From contig NZ_JAUSXR010000001.1 in assembly GCF_030816155.1 (NCBI RefSeq), positions 372,001-436,000 of the forward strand: a stretch of DNA of 64,000 bases, given 5' to 3'. The notes under the pieces were generated by a model. That model saw only the letters and a program-made list of their open reading frames with translations, was not told the DNA's origin and did no database searches. The number at the start of each line of letters is the position of its first letter. Position 1 is the first letter of the stretch. The DNA is from Arthrobacter woluwensis. Its GTDB lineage: Bacteria; Actinomycetota; Actinomycetes; Actinomycetales; Micrococcaceae. Positions 1 through 9,081 of this stretch are shown here, piece after piece. The translations under genes and the position numbers were made by a program.

Positions 1-1654
1 GGCCCAGCGTGACCACCGCCCACAGCAGGGCCGTCTGCACGGCGGAGACCACGAAGAAGGGCAGCCAGCCGGCGATGCCGATCTTCCAGGACGGCGCATT
101 GGACGCCAGAGCTCGCTGAGTGAGCGGGCGCATGGCCTGCACCAGCATGAAGGCGCCGATCCACAGGGAGAGACTGAGGAAGAACGGGGCCAGGCCGGCG
201 CCGTAGGTGGTCGCCTTGGTCTGCGCGAGCTTGTCGACGGCCACGGGATCGGACATCACCTTGGAGACGCTCTCTCGCTGGGTCGCGTTCGGGTTGGGGA
301 TCTGGCCCGAGCCCTCCGCGAGCTTGGTGGCCAGTTCCTTGCCGCCGCTCGCGGCGGTCTTGGCGCCGTCCTGCAGCTTGGCCGCGCCGGCGTTGAGCTG
401 CGTGGCGCCCGAGTTGAGCTTGGTGGCGCCCTGGTAAGCGCTCTGCTCGCCGGCCGCGAGGGTCTTCGCGCCGTCCGCCAGCTGGTACGCGCCCGAGTTG
501 GCCTGATTGATGCCGTTGACCAGGGTGGGGGCGGAGTCGGAGAGCTTCTTGGCGCCCGCGGCCACGGCCCCGGCGCCATCGGAGAGCTTCTGGATGTCCG
601 CGGCGGCGCCGTTGATCTTCGCCTTGGCGTCCTTGACCGGGCTCGATCCCTGGACCGCCTTGAGGTCGGCGAGGATCTTGTCCGCCTGCTCCTGAGTGAT
701 GACCTCGTCCTTGACGAGCTTGCTGACCGTGGTCTTCACGTCCGCGTCGGCCTGGGTCTCCACGGTCTGGAGGTCCTTCACGGCACCCTGCACCTTGGCG
801 TTGAGCTGCGCGTTGCCGGCGGCCACCTGGGCCGCGCCGTCGGCGAGCTGCTTGGTGCTGGACGGCAGCGGCGCGGCGCCCTGGCTGAGCTGGGACAGCC
901 CGCTGCTCAGCTTGTTCGCGCCGTCGGAGAGCTTGTTCGCGCCGGCTACGAGCTGGCCCTGGCCGTCCACCAGCTGGCTGGCGCCGGAGCTCAGGTCGGT
1001 CGTGCCCTTGTGCAGATCGGCGGTTCCGGTCTGGAGCTGGGCGAGGCCGTTGGACAGCGTCTTGGCGCCGTCCGCGGCCTTCACCATGTTCTGGTGGATG
1101 ACGCCGAAACCGGACAGGAGCTGATCGGCCGTCTGCTCGCCGACCTCCTGGGCGACGCTCGCGTGCACGGCGGTGGTGAGCTTGTCCACGATCGTGCTGA
1201 GCAGGTAGTTGTTGGCGTCATTGGTGGTGACGTTGAGCATGGCCTGGTGTGCCGAGTCGAACGTCGACGGGGACACGAGGTTCTTGGAGAAGTCCTTCGG
1301 GATCTTCAGGGCGAAGGCGTACTTGCCCGTCCGCACGCCCTCATCCGCTTCCTGGGAGGTGGGCACGCGCTGCCAGTCGAAGAGGTGCGCATCCACCAGG
1401 GAGTCGGCCACCTTGGCGCCGGCTTTCAATTCCTCGCCCTTGGTGCCGTCGGGCTTGGACGGGGTGGCGCCGGTGTCCTCGACCACCAGGGCGGCCTTGA
1501 TGCCGCTCAGGTTGTTGTACGGGTCCCAGTTCGCGTAGAGGTAGATGGCCCCGTACAGCAGGGGTACCAGGGACAGGGCGACGATGGTGAGCTTGGGCAG
1601 CACACCACTGGTCATGCGCTTGAGCTCGGAGCGGGCCAGGCGTAGAACGGTCAC
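1..1654 (-). CDS. YhgE/Pip family membrane protein (C-terminus beyond window)
   Basis: The reading frame enters from the left edge, so about 551 N-terminal codons are visible and the C-terminus is missing. The GTG start at 1654 overlaps the stop of the upstream ABC-like gene by 4 bases (GTGA), which implies translational coupling. A first membrane helix lies at about residues 13-32. A long extracytoplasmic region follows that is full of short repeats of the type GAxxLxxG, the hallmark of YhgE/Pip proteins, and membrane helices resume near the window edge. The family is related to ABC-2 type exporters and to the phage-infection protein Pip, but the substrate is not known. The pairing with an ATPase-like protein and a TetR-type operator suggests an inducible exporter or envelope-stress system; this is inference. 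Confidence 0.88.
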   Translation of the reverse strand, partial: MTVLRLARSELKRMTSGVLPKLTIVALSLVPLLYGAIYLYANWDPYNNLSGIKAALVVEDTGATPSKPDGTKGEELKAGAKVADSLVDAHLFDWQRVPTSQEADEGVRTGKYAFALKIPKDFSKNLVSPSTFDSAHQAMLNVTTNDANNYLLSTIVDKLTTAVHASVAQEVGEQTADQLLSGFGVIHQNMVKAADGAKTLSNGLAQLQTGTADLHKGTTDLSSGASQLVDGQGQLVAGANKLSDGANKLSSGLSQLSQGAAPLPSSTKQLADGAAQVAAGNAQLNAKVQGAVKDLQTVETQADADVKTTVSKLVKDEVITQEQADKILADLKAVQGSSPVKDAKAKINGAAADIQKLSDGAGAVAAGAKKLSDSAPTLVNGINQANSGAYQLADGAKTLAAGEQSAYQGATKLNSGATQLNAGAAKLQDGAKTAASGGKELATKLAEGSGQIPNPNATQRESVSKVMSDPVAVDKLAQTKATTYGAGLAPFFLSLSLWIGAFMLVQAMRPLTQRALASNAPSWKIGIAGWLPFFVVSAVQTALLWAVVTLG

Positions 1655-2418
1655 TTCGCTTCCTCCACGTTCTCATCCGCACTGTTCTCTTCCGCAGGCT
1701 GCGTCTCATGCGACGCGGCATCGCCGACCTGCGCGGCCTCGGCGGCCACCGCCTCGTCCGCGTTCTCTTCGGCTCCCGGCGGCAGCTCCGCGTGCGGAAC
1801 GGAGTTGCCGATCACCGCGCTGGGGCCCTCCCAGTCGTCCGGCAGCGTCGCCACGACCGCGACGACGGCGAGCGGCCGCCCGGCGTCGTACGCCAGCTGT
1901 TCGCAGCGCTCCAGCCAGACGGCGGGGTCGGCACTGTGCCGGTCGGGGGAGTCCAGCACGAGCAGATCCACCGCGGGATCCGCGAGGGCCAGCTGGGTCA
2001 GGAGGCTCACGCGGCGTTCGGCGGGAAGTTCGTCCACCCAGAGCTTCTCCACGTCCTCGAAGGAGTTGAGCTTGAGCCAGGGTTTGGCCAGCAGGGCGCC
2101 ACGGTAGCGGCGGGGGATCAGCGCGAGGTCCTCGGTGACCAGATCGCAGACGGAGAGGTGCTGTTCGGGCTCGTTGATGCCGGGGGCGTCCACCAGGGCG
2201 GAGGCCTTGCGGATGGTCTTGAGCCTGGTGCTGCCGTCCCAGGAGAGATGTCCCGAGGACGGCTTCATGCGCCCGGTGAGGGTCAAGGCGAGGGCGGTGC
2301 GGTCATCCTGGTTCTCGCCGCGGACCAGGAGCAGTTCGCCGGGGGAGACACGCAGTGAGGTGGCGGGCAGGAGGTCGGTCCTGCGGCCGTTCACCTGGAG
2401 CGCACGGGCGTCGAGCAT
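1651..2418 (-). CDS. degenerate ABC-type ATP-binding protein, partner of YhgE/Pip
   Basis: The 255-residue protein keeps the outline of an ABC ATPase: an N-terminal beta region, a P-loop position at about residues 34-42, a weakened signature region (LPAERRVS, no LSGGQ) and a Walker-B-like stretch (VDLLVLDSP). The P-loop reads GENQDDRTA instead of GxxGxGKST, so the nucleotide-binding lysine is replaced by Arg and the glycines are lost. The last 40 or so residues are acidic and Ala/Glu-rich. It is the first gene of a two-gene operon and overlaps the YhgE/Pip gene by 4 bases. It is probably a structural or regulatory subunit, or a slow ATPase; whether it binds ATP cannot be told from sequence. 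Confidence 0.75.
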   Translation of the reverse strand: MLDARALQVNGRRTDLLPATSLRVSPGELLLVRGENQDDRTALALTLTGRMKPSSGHLSWDGSTRLKTIRKASALVDAPGINEPEQHLSVCDLVTEDLALIPRRYRGALLAKPWLKLNSFEDVEKLWVDELPAERRVSLLTQLALADPAVDLLVLDSPDRHSADPAVWLERCEQLAYDAGRPLAVVAVVATLPDDWEGPSAVIGNSVPHAELPPGAEENADEAVAAEAAQVGDAASHETQPAEENSADENVEEAK

Positions 2419-2463
2419 GGGGGAGGTGCCTTTCGTGAAGAACGTCTGACACCAGAGTATCTA

Positions 2464-2479
2464 AACTGACCGGTCAGTT
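2464..2479. promoter_or_regulatory. TetR-type palindromic operator
   Basis: AACTGACCGGTCAGTT is a perfect 16-base palindrome 46 bases upstream of the ABC-like gene. On the minus strand it lies between a possible -35 (TTGAAC, 2477-2482) and -10 (TACTCT at 2454-2459 or GATACT at 2456-2461), the usual place for a repressor operator. ACTGACCGGTCAGT is a common TetR-family half-site arrangement. No TetR gene lies within the window, so the regulator would be encoded elsewhere. Confidence 0.7.
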
Positions 2480-2516
2480 CAAATAGTTCTTCACGCGTCC
2501 CGTGCCGCTGTGACGA

Positions 2517-3989
2517 TCAGCGACGGCGGCCGTGCACCAGCTTCACCAGACGCCCCATGAGCCGGACCTGCCAGGCCTCGCGCCGGAAGGAGAGCACCGG
2601 CACCGGGAGCGGGAAACGCTGCCGGGCCACACTGTGCGGACGGGCGAACTCCCGCAGTCCGTCGGCCCCGTGGATCCGGCCGAACCCGGAATCGCCGGTC
2701 CCGCCGAACGGCAGGGCCGGAACCAGAGCGAAGGACATGACGCTGTTGATGGACGTCATGCCGGCCCGCACCCGGCGCGCGATCGCCTCGGCCTGACCGA
2801 GGTCCCTGCTGTAGACCGCGCTGCCCAGGCCGTACACGCCCGCGTTGCTCTTCTCCACGGCCTCGTCCACGGACCCGACCCGGGTCACCGTGAGCGTGGG
2901 GCCGAACGTCTCTTCCCGCACGGCCTCGCTGTCCTCCGGAACGTCCAGCAGGATGACCGGTTTCACGAATGGCGGCGCCACGGACTCCTCCCCGCCGGCC
3001 ACGGCCCGTCCGCCGTCCGCGAGGGCGGCCTGGATGTGCCGCAGCACGGTGCCGGGCTGGCTGGGCATCGTCAGCGGTCCGATGCGGTCCGCGTCGCCGG
3101 GCCCCGCCGTGACGGTGTCCGCGATCCGGCGGAGCTCCGCGACGAACTGGTCGTACACGGGGGCCTCCACGTACGCGCGCTCCATGCCGATGCAAGTCTG
3201 CCCGGCGTTGCCCCACGCGCCGAAGGCCACATCCTGAGCCGCGGCGCGGACGTCGGCGTCGGCGGCGATGATCGCGGCGTCCTTGCCGCCCGCCTCGATG
3301 ACCACCGGGGTGAGGGTTTCGGCGCACGTCGCCATGACCTTCTTGCCCGTGGCGGTGGAGCCGGTGAAGGCGAGCTTGGAGACCCCGGACCGGCACAGCG
3401 CCGAACCCGTGGCGCCCAGCCCCGTCGCGAGCTGAAGGACCGGCAGCTCCGGCACCGCACGGTGGAAGGCATCGACCAGCCAGGAGCCCACCGCGGTGCT
3501 GTATTCGCTGGGCTTGAACACCACGGCGTTGCCCGCGGCGAGGGCGTAGGCGATCGACCCCATGGGAGTGAACACCGGATAGTTCCACGGGCCGATCACA
3601 CCCACCACGCCCAGCGGCTGGTACTCGACACTCGCCGCCAGGTTCGCACCGAGGACCCCGGGCCGCACCGAGCGCTTCCGGAGCACCCGCTGCGCATTCC
3701 TCGCCGCCCAGTCGATGTGCTCGACGGCGGCCATCACCTCCAGCCGGGAATCATCCACCGGCTTCCCGGTCTCCTCCCGCATGAGCCGCGCGAGCTCGTC
3801 CAGGCCTGCCACCACGACGTGCTTGAACGCCTGCAGACGGCGGAGCCGGCCGTCGAAGCCCAGCCCGCCCCACCAGTCAGCCGCTTCCCGCGCGCGGTCG
3901 ACGGCGGCCGCCACCGCGCCGTCGTCGTCCGCAGGAAAGGTGGCCACGACGGCGCCGGTGGCGGGGTTGAGGGAATCGAACGTGCTCAT
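2517..3989 (-). CDS. aldehyde dehydrogenase (ALDH superfamily)
   Basis: This is a full-length 490-residue NAD(P)-dependent aldehyde dehydrogenase. The PWNYP motif with the oxyanion-hole Asn is at about residue 136, the cofactor lysine in FKPSE at 159, the general base Glu at 232 (EAGGK) and the catalytic Cys at 266 (GQTCIG). It resembles the succinate-semialdehyde/coniferyl-aldehyde branch, but the substrate cannot be assigned from sequence. The ATG start overlaps the stop of the upstream PLP-enzyme gene by 4 bases (ATGA), so the two are co-translated. The divergent LysR, lactone-oxidase-like flavoenzyme and MFS transporter suggest that it oxidises an aldehyde produced by that pathway. Confidence 0.9.
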   Translation of the reverse strand: MSTFDSLNPATGAVVATFPADDDGAVAAAVDRAREAADWWGGLGFDGRLRRLQAFKHVVVAGLDELARLMREETGKPVDDSRLEVMAAVEHIDWAARNAQRVLRKRSVRPGVLGANLAASVEYQPLGVVGVIGPWNYPVFTPMGSIAYALAAGNAVVFKPSEYSTAVGSWLVDAFHRAVPELPVLQLATGLGATGSALCRSGVSKLAFTGSTATGKKVMATCAETLTPVVIEAGGKDAAIIAADADVRAAAQDVAFGAWGNAGQTCIGMERAYVEAPVYDQFVAELRRIADTVTAGPGDADRIGPLTMPSQPGTVLRHIQAALADGGRAVAGGEESVAPPFVKPVILLDVPEDSEAVREETFGPTLTVTRVGSVDEAVEKSNAGVYGLGSAVYSRDLGQAEAIARRVRAGMTSINSVMSFALVPALPFGGTGDSGFGRIHGADGLREFARPHSVARQRFPLPVPVLSFRREAWQVRLMGRLVKLVHGRRR

Positions 3990-5254
3990 CCGAGGAATGC
4001 CTTTCCTTCGCCGCGGTAGCTGGGGACGGATGCCACCAGCCGGTCGCCGTCCACCACGTGCAGGGTGTCGACGTGTTCACAGAGTTCGCCGGCCTTGGCG
4101 TGCCGGAACCAGACCAGGTCGCCGAGGGACAAGGTGTCCGCGGCGGGCCCGTGGACGGGGGTCTGGACTTCGCCGGCGCCCTCCGTGCCCAGGAGTTTCA
4201 AGCCGGTCGGCCAGACGGGGCGGGGCAGCCGGTCGCGTCCGGACGGGCCGGACGCCACCCAGCCCCCGCCGAGCACCGTGGCGAATCCCGGCGCGGGCTT
4301 GCGGACCACGGGCAGGGCGAAGAAGGCGGCGGGTTCCGGGTGGAAAGCGCGGTAGCCGTCGAAGAGCGCGGGGGCGTAGAGCCCGGACCCGGCAGCGAGT
4401 TCGGTGACGGCCGCTTCCGCTCCGGTGGTCTCGAAGCTCCCGGTGCCGCCACCGTTGACGAATTCGAGGGGCGAGCCGGAGGGCAGTTCCCGGCGCACGG
4501 CGTCCACGGCCTCGGCGCGGCGCGCGGCGAGCTCCCTCCCGGACAGGGCATGCAGTGCGCGGATCTGGGCGCGGTGCAGAGCGGAACCTGAGGCGTCCCC
4601 GAGTCCGGCGATCTGCCCTTCGTAGGACATGATCCCCACGAGCCGGAACCCTGGCCGCCGGACGATCTCGGCGGCCACGGCGGCGGCGTCCTCGGGGGTG
4701 TGGACGGGCGAACGCCGCATGCCCAGATGCGCACGGCCCCCCGCCAGGCGCAGCGACGCATCCAGGTCCAGGCACAGTCGGAGCGGTGCGTCCGGTCCGG
4801 CGAACGGGGCCAGGAGATCCAGCTGCTCCACCGAGTCCACCATCAGCGTGACGCGCTCGCGAGCAGGGGCCGAGTGGGCGAGGGCGGTCAGGGCAGCGCG
4901 GTCGGCGGTCGGGTAGGCGACGACGACGTCGTCGAATTCCTCGGCCAGCCACAGCGCCTCCGGGAGGGCGTAGGCCAGGATGCCCTGGAAGCCGGGGAGT
5001 TCCAGGACGGCCCGCAGCACGGCGCGGCTGCGGATCGACTTGCTGGCCACCCGGATCGGCTTTCCGTGGGCCCGCCTCAGCAGGTCCGCGGCGTTCCGGC
5101 GGAGTGCGGGCAGGCTGAGGACGGCGAAGGGCGCCTCGAGGTGTGCGGTGGCGCGGTTCAGGGCGGCGAAGCCTCCCGCGCCGGTGAAGCCGTTCCGCCC
5201 CGCCGCGGAGTCCTCCAGGGCGAGACTGAAGGGAGGAGCGGTGCTGGCGGACAT
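3986..5254 (-). CDS. alanine racemase-fold PLP enzyme, D-amino-acid deaminase/aldolase type
   Basis: The protein has 422 residues from the ATG at 5254. An alanine-racemase-type TIM barrel comes first, with the PLP lysine in VASKSIRS at residue 72. The C-terminal domain resembles D-threonine aldolase/D-serine dehydratase, with a metal-binding His..Cys pattern in RHAKAGELCEH. These enzymes cleave D-3-hydroxy amino acids to an aldehyde plus glycine, or dehydrate D-serine. A longer frame extends upstream, but its extra N-terminus is non-conserved and overlaps the intergenic promoter zone. It is first in a two-gene operon with the aldehyde dehydrogenase, which makes an aldolase reaction feeding that enzyme plausible; the exact substrate is unknown. 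Confidence 0.8.
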   Translation of the reverse strand: MSASTAPPFSLALEDSAAGRNGFTGAGGFAALNRATAHLEAPFAVLSLPALRRNAADLLRRAHGKPIRVASKSIRSRAVLRAVLELPGFQGILAYALPEALWLAEEFDDVVVAYPTADRAALTALAHSAPARERVTLMVDSVEQLDLLAPFAGPDAPLRLCLDLDASLRLAGGRAHLGMRRSPVHTPEDAAAVAAEIVRRPGFRLVGIMSYEGQIAGLGDASGSALHRAQIRALHALSGRELAARRAEAVDAVRRELPSGSPLEFVNGGGTGSFETTGAEAAVTELAAGSGLYAPALFDGYRAFHPEPAAFFALPVVRKPAPGFATVLGGGWVASGPSGRDRLPRPVWPTGLKLLGTEGAGEVQTPVHGPAADTLSLGDLVWFRHAKAGELCEHVDTLHVVDGDRLVASVPSYRGEGKAFLG

Positions 5255-5360
5255 ACTTCGACTGTGACACGTCGCACACGGTCCAGGGAAACACCCGGGC
5301 GGCTCCGACTCACATCTAGCTGTTGTCAATCGCGGGATCCGCTTCCAGAATGAGGGGGTG

Positions 5361-6299
5361 ATGGACGTCAACACCCGCCGCCTCCGCTACTTCGTGGCCG
5401 TGGCCGAGGAACTGCACTTCAGCCGGGCGGCGGCCCGGCTCTTCGTCGCCCAGCAGGCGCTCTCGAAACAGATCCGGGAACTCGAAGCCGAGCTGGGCGT
5501 CACCCTTCTGAACCGGACGACCCGGCGCGTCGAGCTGACCGAGGACGGCGAGCATTTCCTCGAAGTGGCCAGGGGAGTGCTGGAGGCCTGGGACGACGGG
5601 CTCCGGCGGGTCCGGCTGGCGAGCCGCGCCGGCCAGCGGGTGCTCCGGCTCGGCTTCGTGGTGGGTTCGGCCCTGGAACTGACGCGGCCGATCCTGGCGG
5701 AGTTCGCGCGGCGTCATCCGGATGTGGAACTCCGCCTTCAGGAGGCGGCCCTCAGCGACCCGAGCTGCGGTCTGGCCGACGGCAGCAGTGACCTGGCGAT
5801 CCTCCGTCCGCCGCTCTCCCTGGCCGGGCTGCAGCGCCTGCCCCTCTTCGTGGAACCCGTGGTCGCCTGTCTCGCCTCGAGCCATCGGCTGGCGGACCGG
5901 ACCATGATCTCGCCGACCGAGCTGCTGGACGAGCCGCTCACCGTCGGCGGAGGGCACGACGCCGCGTGGCGCGGTTTCTGGTCCCTGTCATCCTTCCGGA
6001 CGGAGGGGCATCCGGCGCGGATCGTGGAGACCTCCTCGCCGACCGAGGAAGCGGAGCTGGTGGCCAGCGGGGTGGCGACGGCGCTCACCGGCGCCGCGAT
6101 GGCGAGATATCTGGTCCGTCCGGGTCTCGTGTACGTGCCGGTGGAGCCGCACCCGGGTTCGGAGGTCGCGCTGGCTTGGCGCGAGGACGCCCCGAGTGAG
6201 GTCGTCTCCCTGTTCGTGCAGGTGGCGCAGGACGTGCGCGACGCCGAACGGGAGCTGGTCCGGACCATTGAGCATCCGGTGGTTGTGAATACTCCCTGA
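5361..6299 (+). CDS. LysR-family transcriptional regulator
   Basis: A 312-residue protein with an N-terminal winged helix-turn-helix (about residues 3-62, RRLRYFVAVAEELHFSRAAA start) and a C-terminal periplasmic-binding-like effector domain. The GGGGG-rich ribosome-binding stretch at 5353-5357 lies close to both GTG 5358 and ATG 5361; I use the ATG. It is transcribed divergently from the PLP-enzyme/aldehyde-dehydrogenase operon across a 106-base gap and lies 30 bases upstream of the flavoenzyme gene. By LysR precedent it probably controls both arms in response to a pathway intermediate. Confidence 0.9.
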   Translation: MDVNTRRLRYFVAVAEELHFSRAAARLFVAQQALSKQIRELEAELGVTLLNRTTRRVELTEDGEHFLEVARGVLEAWDDGLRRVRLASRAGQRVLRLGFVVGSALELTRPILAEFARRHPDVELRLQEAALSDPSCGLADGSSDLAILRPPLSLAGLQRLPLFVEPVVACLASSHRLADRTMISPTELLDEPLTVGGGHDAAWRGFWSLSSFRTEGHPARIVETSSPTEEAELVASGVATALTGAAMARYLVRPGLVYVPVEPHPGSEVALAWREDAPSEVVSLFVQVAQDVRDAERELVRTIEHPVVVNTP

Positions 6300-6329
6300 T
6301 CCAGTGTTTGTGCTCCAGCTCACCTCGGC

Positions 6330-7661
6330 GTGAGCATGGAGGCCATGTGGAAGAACTGGGCCGGAGATCAGGCCTGCACCCCGGCGAACCTCGTCCAGCC
6401 CGCTTCGGTGGAGGCTGTCCAGGAGTCCGTCCGCGATGCGGCCCGGCACGGGCAGGGCATCCGCATGGTCGGCGCCGGACACTCCTTCGGCGACAACGTC
6501 CTGACCTCGGGCACCCTGCTGTCCCTCGACCGGCTGAGCGGCCTGCTCGGCGTCGACCGTGAGGCGGGGACGGTCCGTGTCGCCGCCGGGACCAGGCTGC
6601 GCGACCTCAACCGGCTGCTGGATGGGCACGGCCTGGCCCTGGCGAACCTGGGGGACATCGACAGCCAGTCGCTCGCGGGGGCGATCTCGACCGCCACGCA
6701 TGGCACGGGCCGGACTCTCGGCAATCTGGCGACCTGCGTGGAGGACGTCGAACTCGTGACGGCGGAGGGTGAGGTGCTGCAGGCATCCTCCGCCGGGCCG
6801 GACGTCCTGTCCGCCGCCCGGGTCTCGGTGGGGGCGCTCGGGGTGATCACGGCGTACACCCTTCGCGTGGTGCCCGCCTTCACCCTGCAGGGTGTCCAGG
6901 AGCCTGCCTCGCTGGAGGAGACGCTCGAACGTCTCGATGAGCACGTGGACGGCAACGACCACTTCGAGTTCTTCACCTTCCCCCACAGCGGCACCGTGCT
7001 GGCCAAGAGGACCAACCGCGTCGCGGACCCCGTCCCGGGGGACGCCGGTCCCGCTGCTGGCCCCGCCCAGAGCAGGTTGCGCTCCTACCTCGAGGGTGAG
7101 CTGCTCGAGAACACGGCACTGGACCTGGTCTGCCGACTGGGCCGCGCCCGCCCCGGGCTGATTCCCCGGCTGAACCGGCTGGCGACGGACCTGGTCACGC
7201 CGACCTCCCGGACGGGCGTCAGCCACGAGGTCCTGGTGAGCAAGCGGAGTGTCCGCTTCACGGAGACCGAGTGGTCCCTGCCGCGTGAGGCCTGCGTCGA
7301 AGCCCTCACGGAGATGCGGCGGCTGGTGACGGCCCGGGGCCTGGACGTGAACTTCCCCTTCGAGGTCCGCTTCGTCGCGGGGGACCATGAGTCCCTCCTG
7401 AGCCCGGCCTACGACCGCGAGAGCTGCTACATCGCCGCCCACATGTACCGCGGCATGCCGTGGCAGGAGTTCTTCACGGCCGTGCAGGATGTCGCCCTCT
7501 CCTACGGAGGCCGGCCGCACTGGGGGAAGCGCCACAGCCTCTCCGCCGCGCAGCTCGCGGAGCTGTATCCCCGCTGGGACGACTTCCAGCGGGTCCGCCG
7601 GGAACTCGATCCGGCCGGTCTGTTCGCCAATGACCACATCCGCCGCATCTTCGGCGCCTGA
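6330..7661 (+). CDS. FAD-linked oxidase, D-arabinono-1,4-lactone/L-gulonolactone oxidase family
   Basis: The 443-residue protein has a VAO-type FAD domain, with GAGHSF at residues 48-53 (His51 is the family's usual covalent FAD site) and the second FAD loop around ATHGTG. The C-terminus carries the HWGKRHS motif typical of aldonolactone oxidases. Family members oxidise sugar lactones or alditols with O2, giving H2O2. The start is uncertain: GTG 6330, ATG 6336 and ATG 6345 are all in frame, and homologues usually begin near MWKNW (6345). It lies between the LysR gene and an MFS transporter, which supports a catabolic role for a sugar acid or polyol-type substrate. Confidence 0.85.
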   Translation: MSMEAMWKNWAGDQACTPANLVQPASVEAVQESVRDAARHGQGIRMVGAGHSFGDNVLTSGTLLSLDRLSGLLGVDREAGTVRVAAGTRLRDLNRLLDGHGLALANLGDIDSQSLAGAISTATHGTGRTLGNLATCVEDVELVTAEGEVLQASSAGPDVLSAARVSVGALGVITAYTLRVVPAFTLQGVQEPASLEETLERLDEHVDGNDHFEFFTFPHSGTVLAKRTNRVADPVPGDAGPAAGPAQSRLRSYLEGELLENTALDLVCRLGRARPGLIPRLNRLATDLVTPTSRTGVSHEVLVSKRSVRFTETEWSLPREACVEALTEMRRLVTARGLDVNFPFEVRFVAGDHESLLSPAYDRESCYIAAHMYRGMPWQEFFTAVQDVALSYGGRPHWGKRHSLSAAQLAELYPRWDDFQRVRRELDPAGLFANDHIRRIFGA

Positions 7662-7718
7662 TCCGGCACCCGACATGCGACCCCTAAACCCGAGTCCCGA
7701 CATCCCGAGGAGAAGGAC

Positions 7719-8948
7719 ATGAGCCAGCCGGCTGCCGTCGTGCGATCCGGCGGGATGACCACGCAGAGGGTGGCGACTGCCGCCGCCTTCTTCCTGCAGG
7801 GTTTCCTCTTCATCACGATGACCACCCACCTGCCGCAGATCCAGGGGCTCTTCGGCCTGGATGCGGCCACCCTGTCCTTGGTGCTCCTGGGCATGGTGGT
7901 CCTGGCGGGCGCCGGTTCGGTGCTCGCGGGGCAGCTCGCCCGTCGGCTCGACTCCGCCCAGGCTCTGCGGGTGGGGCTCGGGCTGATCGGCGCCGGCGCG
8001 ATCGGGGTGGGTCTGGCTCCCGACCTGCTCCTCTTCTGTCTGTTCCTGGCCGTCTACGGGATCGGACTCGGCACCGTGGACGCCTCGATGAATATGCAGG
8101 GCGTGGCGCTCGAGCACCGCTTGCGCCGCACGTTGCTGCCCGGTTTCCATGCGGCGTGGACCGCCGGCGGGATCGTCGCGACGCTTGCGGCGCTCGCCTT
8201 CGGGGAGGCTGCGCTGTCGGCGTCCGTGACCCCTTTCGGGGTAGTCGCGGCGGTGGCGACCGCGCTGCCGTTCCTGCGCCGGGACCGCGGCGCGGAGACA
8301 GGGTCCGAAGCCGCTCAGGTGAGCATCCCGTGGAAGCGGCTGATGGTGGTGGGCCTGGTCCTCGTGCTCTTCTACATGGTGGACACCGCCGCTTCCACGT
8401 GGGGCCCGGCCTATCTCCATGACCTCTTCGGCACGGGCCTGGGCAATGTGGCCGTCGCGACCCTGCCGTACCTGGTGGCCTCGCTCCTGGCGCGGCTCGC
8501 GGGGGACTGGGCCGTCGGACGGTTCGGAGCGGTGCGGCTCCTGCGCGCCGCCGCCGTGCTCTCGGCCGCCGCGCTCGCCGTCGTGGTCCTGGCCCCGGAC
8601 GCTGCGATCGCGGTGCTGGGCTTCGCGGTCCTGGGGTTCGGTGCAGGCATCATCGCGCCGCTGTCGTTCTCCGTGGCGGGGTCGATCGCCGCGCTGGGCC
8701 AGGCCGGGAGCGGTGGCGCCGACGACCCGGTGCGCCGTGCCCGGGTGGACTCCGTGATCGCGCGGTTCAATCAGTTCAACTACGTGGGGGCGCTGCTGGG
8801 ATCCGTGCTGACGGGACTGGTGGGGGCCGACTCGCTGCGCCTCGGTTTCGCGCTGCCCCTCGTGCTGGTTCTGGCGATCCTGCCGCTCGCCGGTGCTTTC
8901 CGGGAATCCGGCGCCGTCCGCGAAAGCAGCGCCTTACGGGAAAAGTGA
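7719..8948 (+). CDS. MFS transporter
   Basis: A 409-residue major facilitator with about twelve hydrophobic segments, a typical MFS loop (RRLDSAQALR) and the DASMNMQG sequence seen in YbjJ-like permeases. The GAGGAGAAGG ribosome-binding site at 7708-7717 fixes the ATG at 7719. It follows the flavoenzyme gene by 57 bases and is probably the uptake or efflux component of the same cluster. The substrate is not predictable. The C-terminal tail (GAVRESSALREK) is charged and cytoplasmic. A strong hairpin terminator follows 8 bases after the stop. Confidence 0.88.
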   Translation: MSQPAAVVRSGGMTTQRVATAAAFFLQGFLFITMTTHLPQIQGLFGLDAATLSLVLLGMVVLAGAGSVLAGQLARRLDSAQALRVGLGLIGAGAIGVGLAPDLLLFCLFLAVYGIGLGTVDASMNMQGVALEHRLRRTLLPGFHAAWTAGGIVATLAALAFGEAALSASVTPFGVVAAVATALPFLRRDRGAETGSEAAQVSIPWKRLMVVGLVLVLFYMVDTAASTWGPAYLHDLFGTGLGNVAVATLPYLVASLLARLAGDWAVGRFGAVRLLRAAAVLSAAALAVVVLAPDAAIAVLGFAVLGFGAGIIAPLSFSVAGSIAALGQAGSGGADDPVRRARVDSVIARFNQFNYVGALLGSVLTGLVGADSLRLGFALPLVLVLAILPLAGAFRESGAVRESSALREK

Positions 8949-8960
8949 GGCGGGAACGCG

Positions 8961-9081
<121 letters not shown>

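Noticed and set aside
3986..5374. Longer start (5374) for the PLP enzyme
   Set aside because: The extra 40 residues are non-conserved and would overlap the LysR start on the other strand; the ATG at 5254 begins just before family-like sequence.
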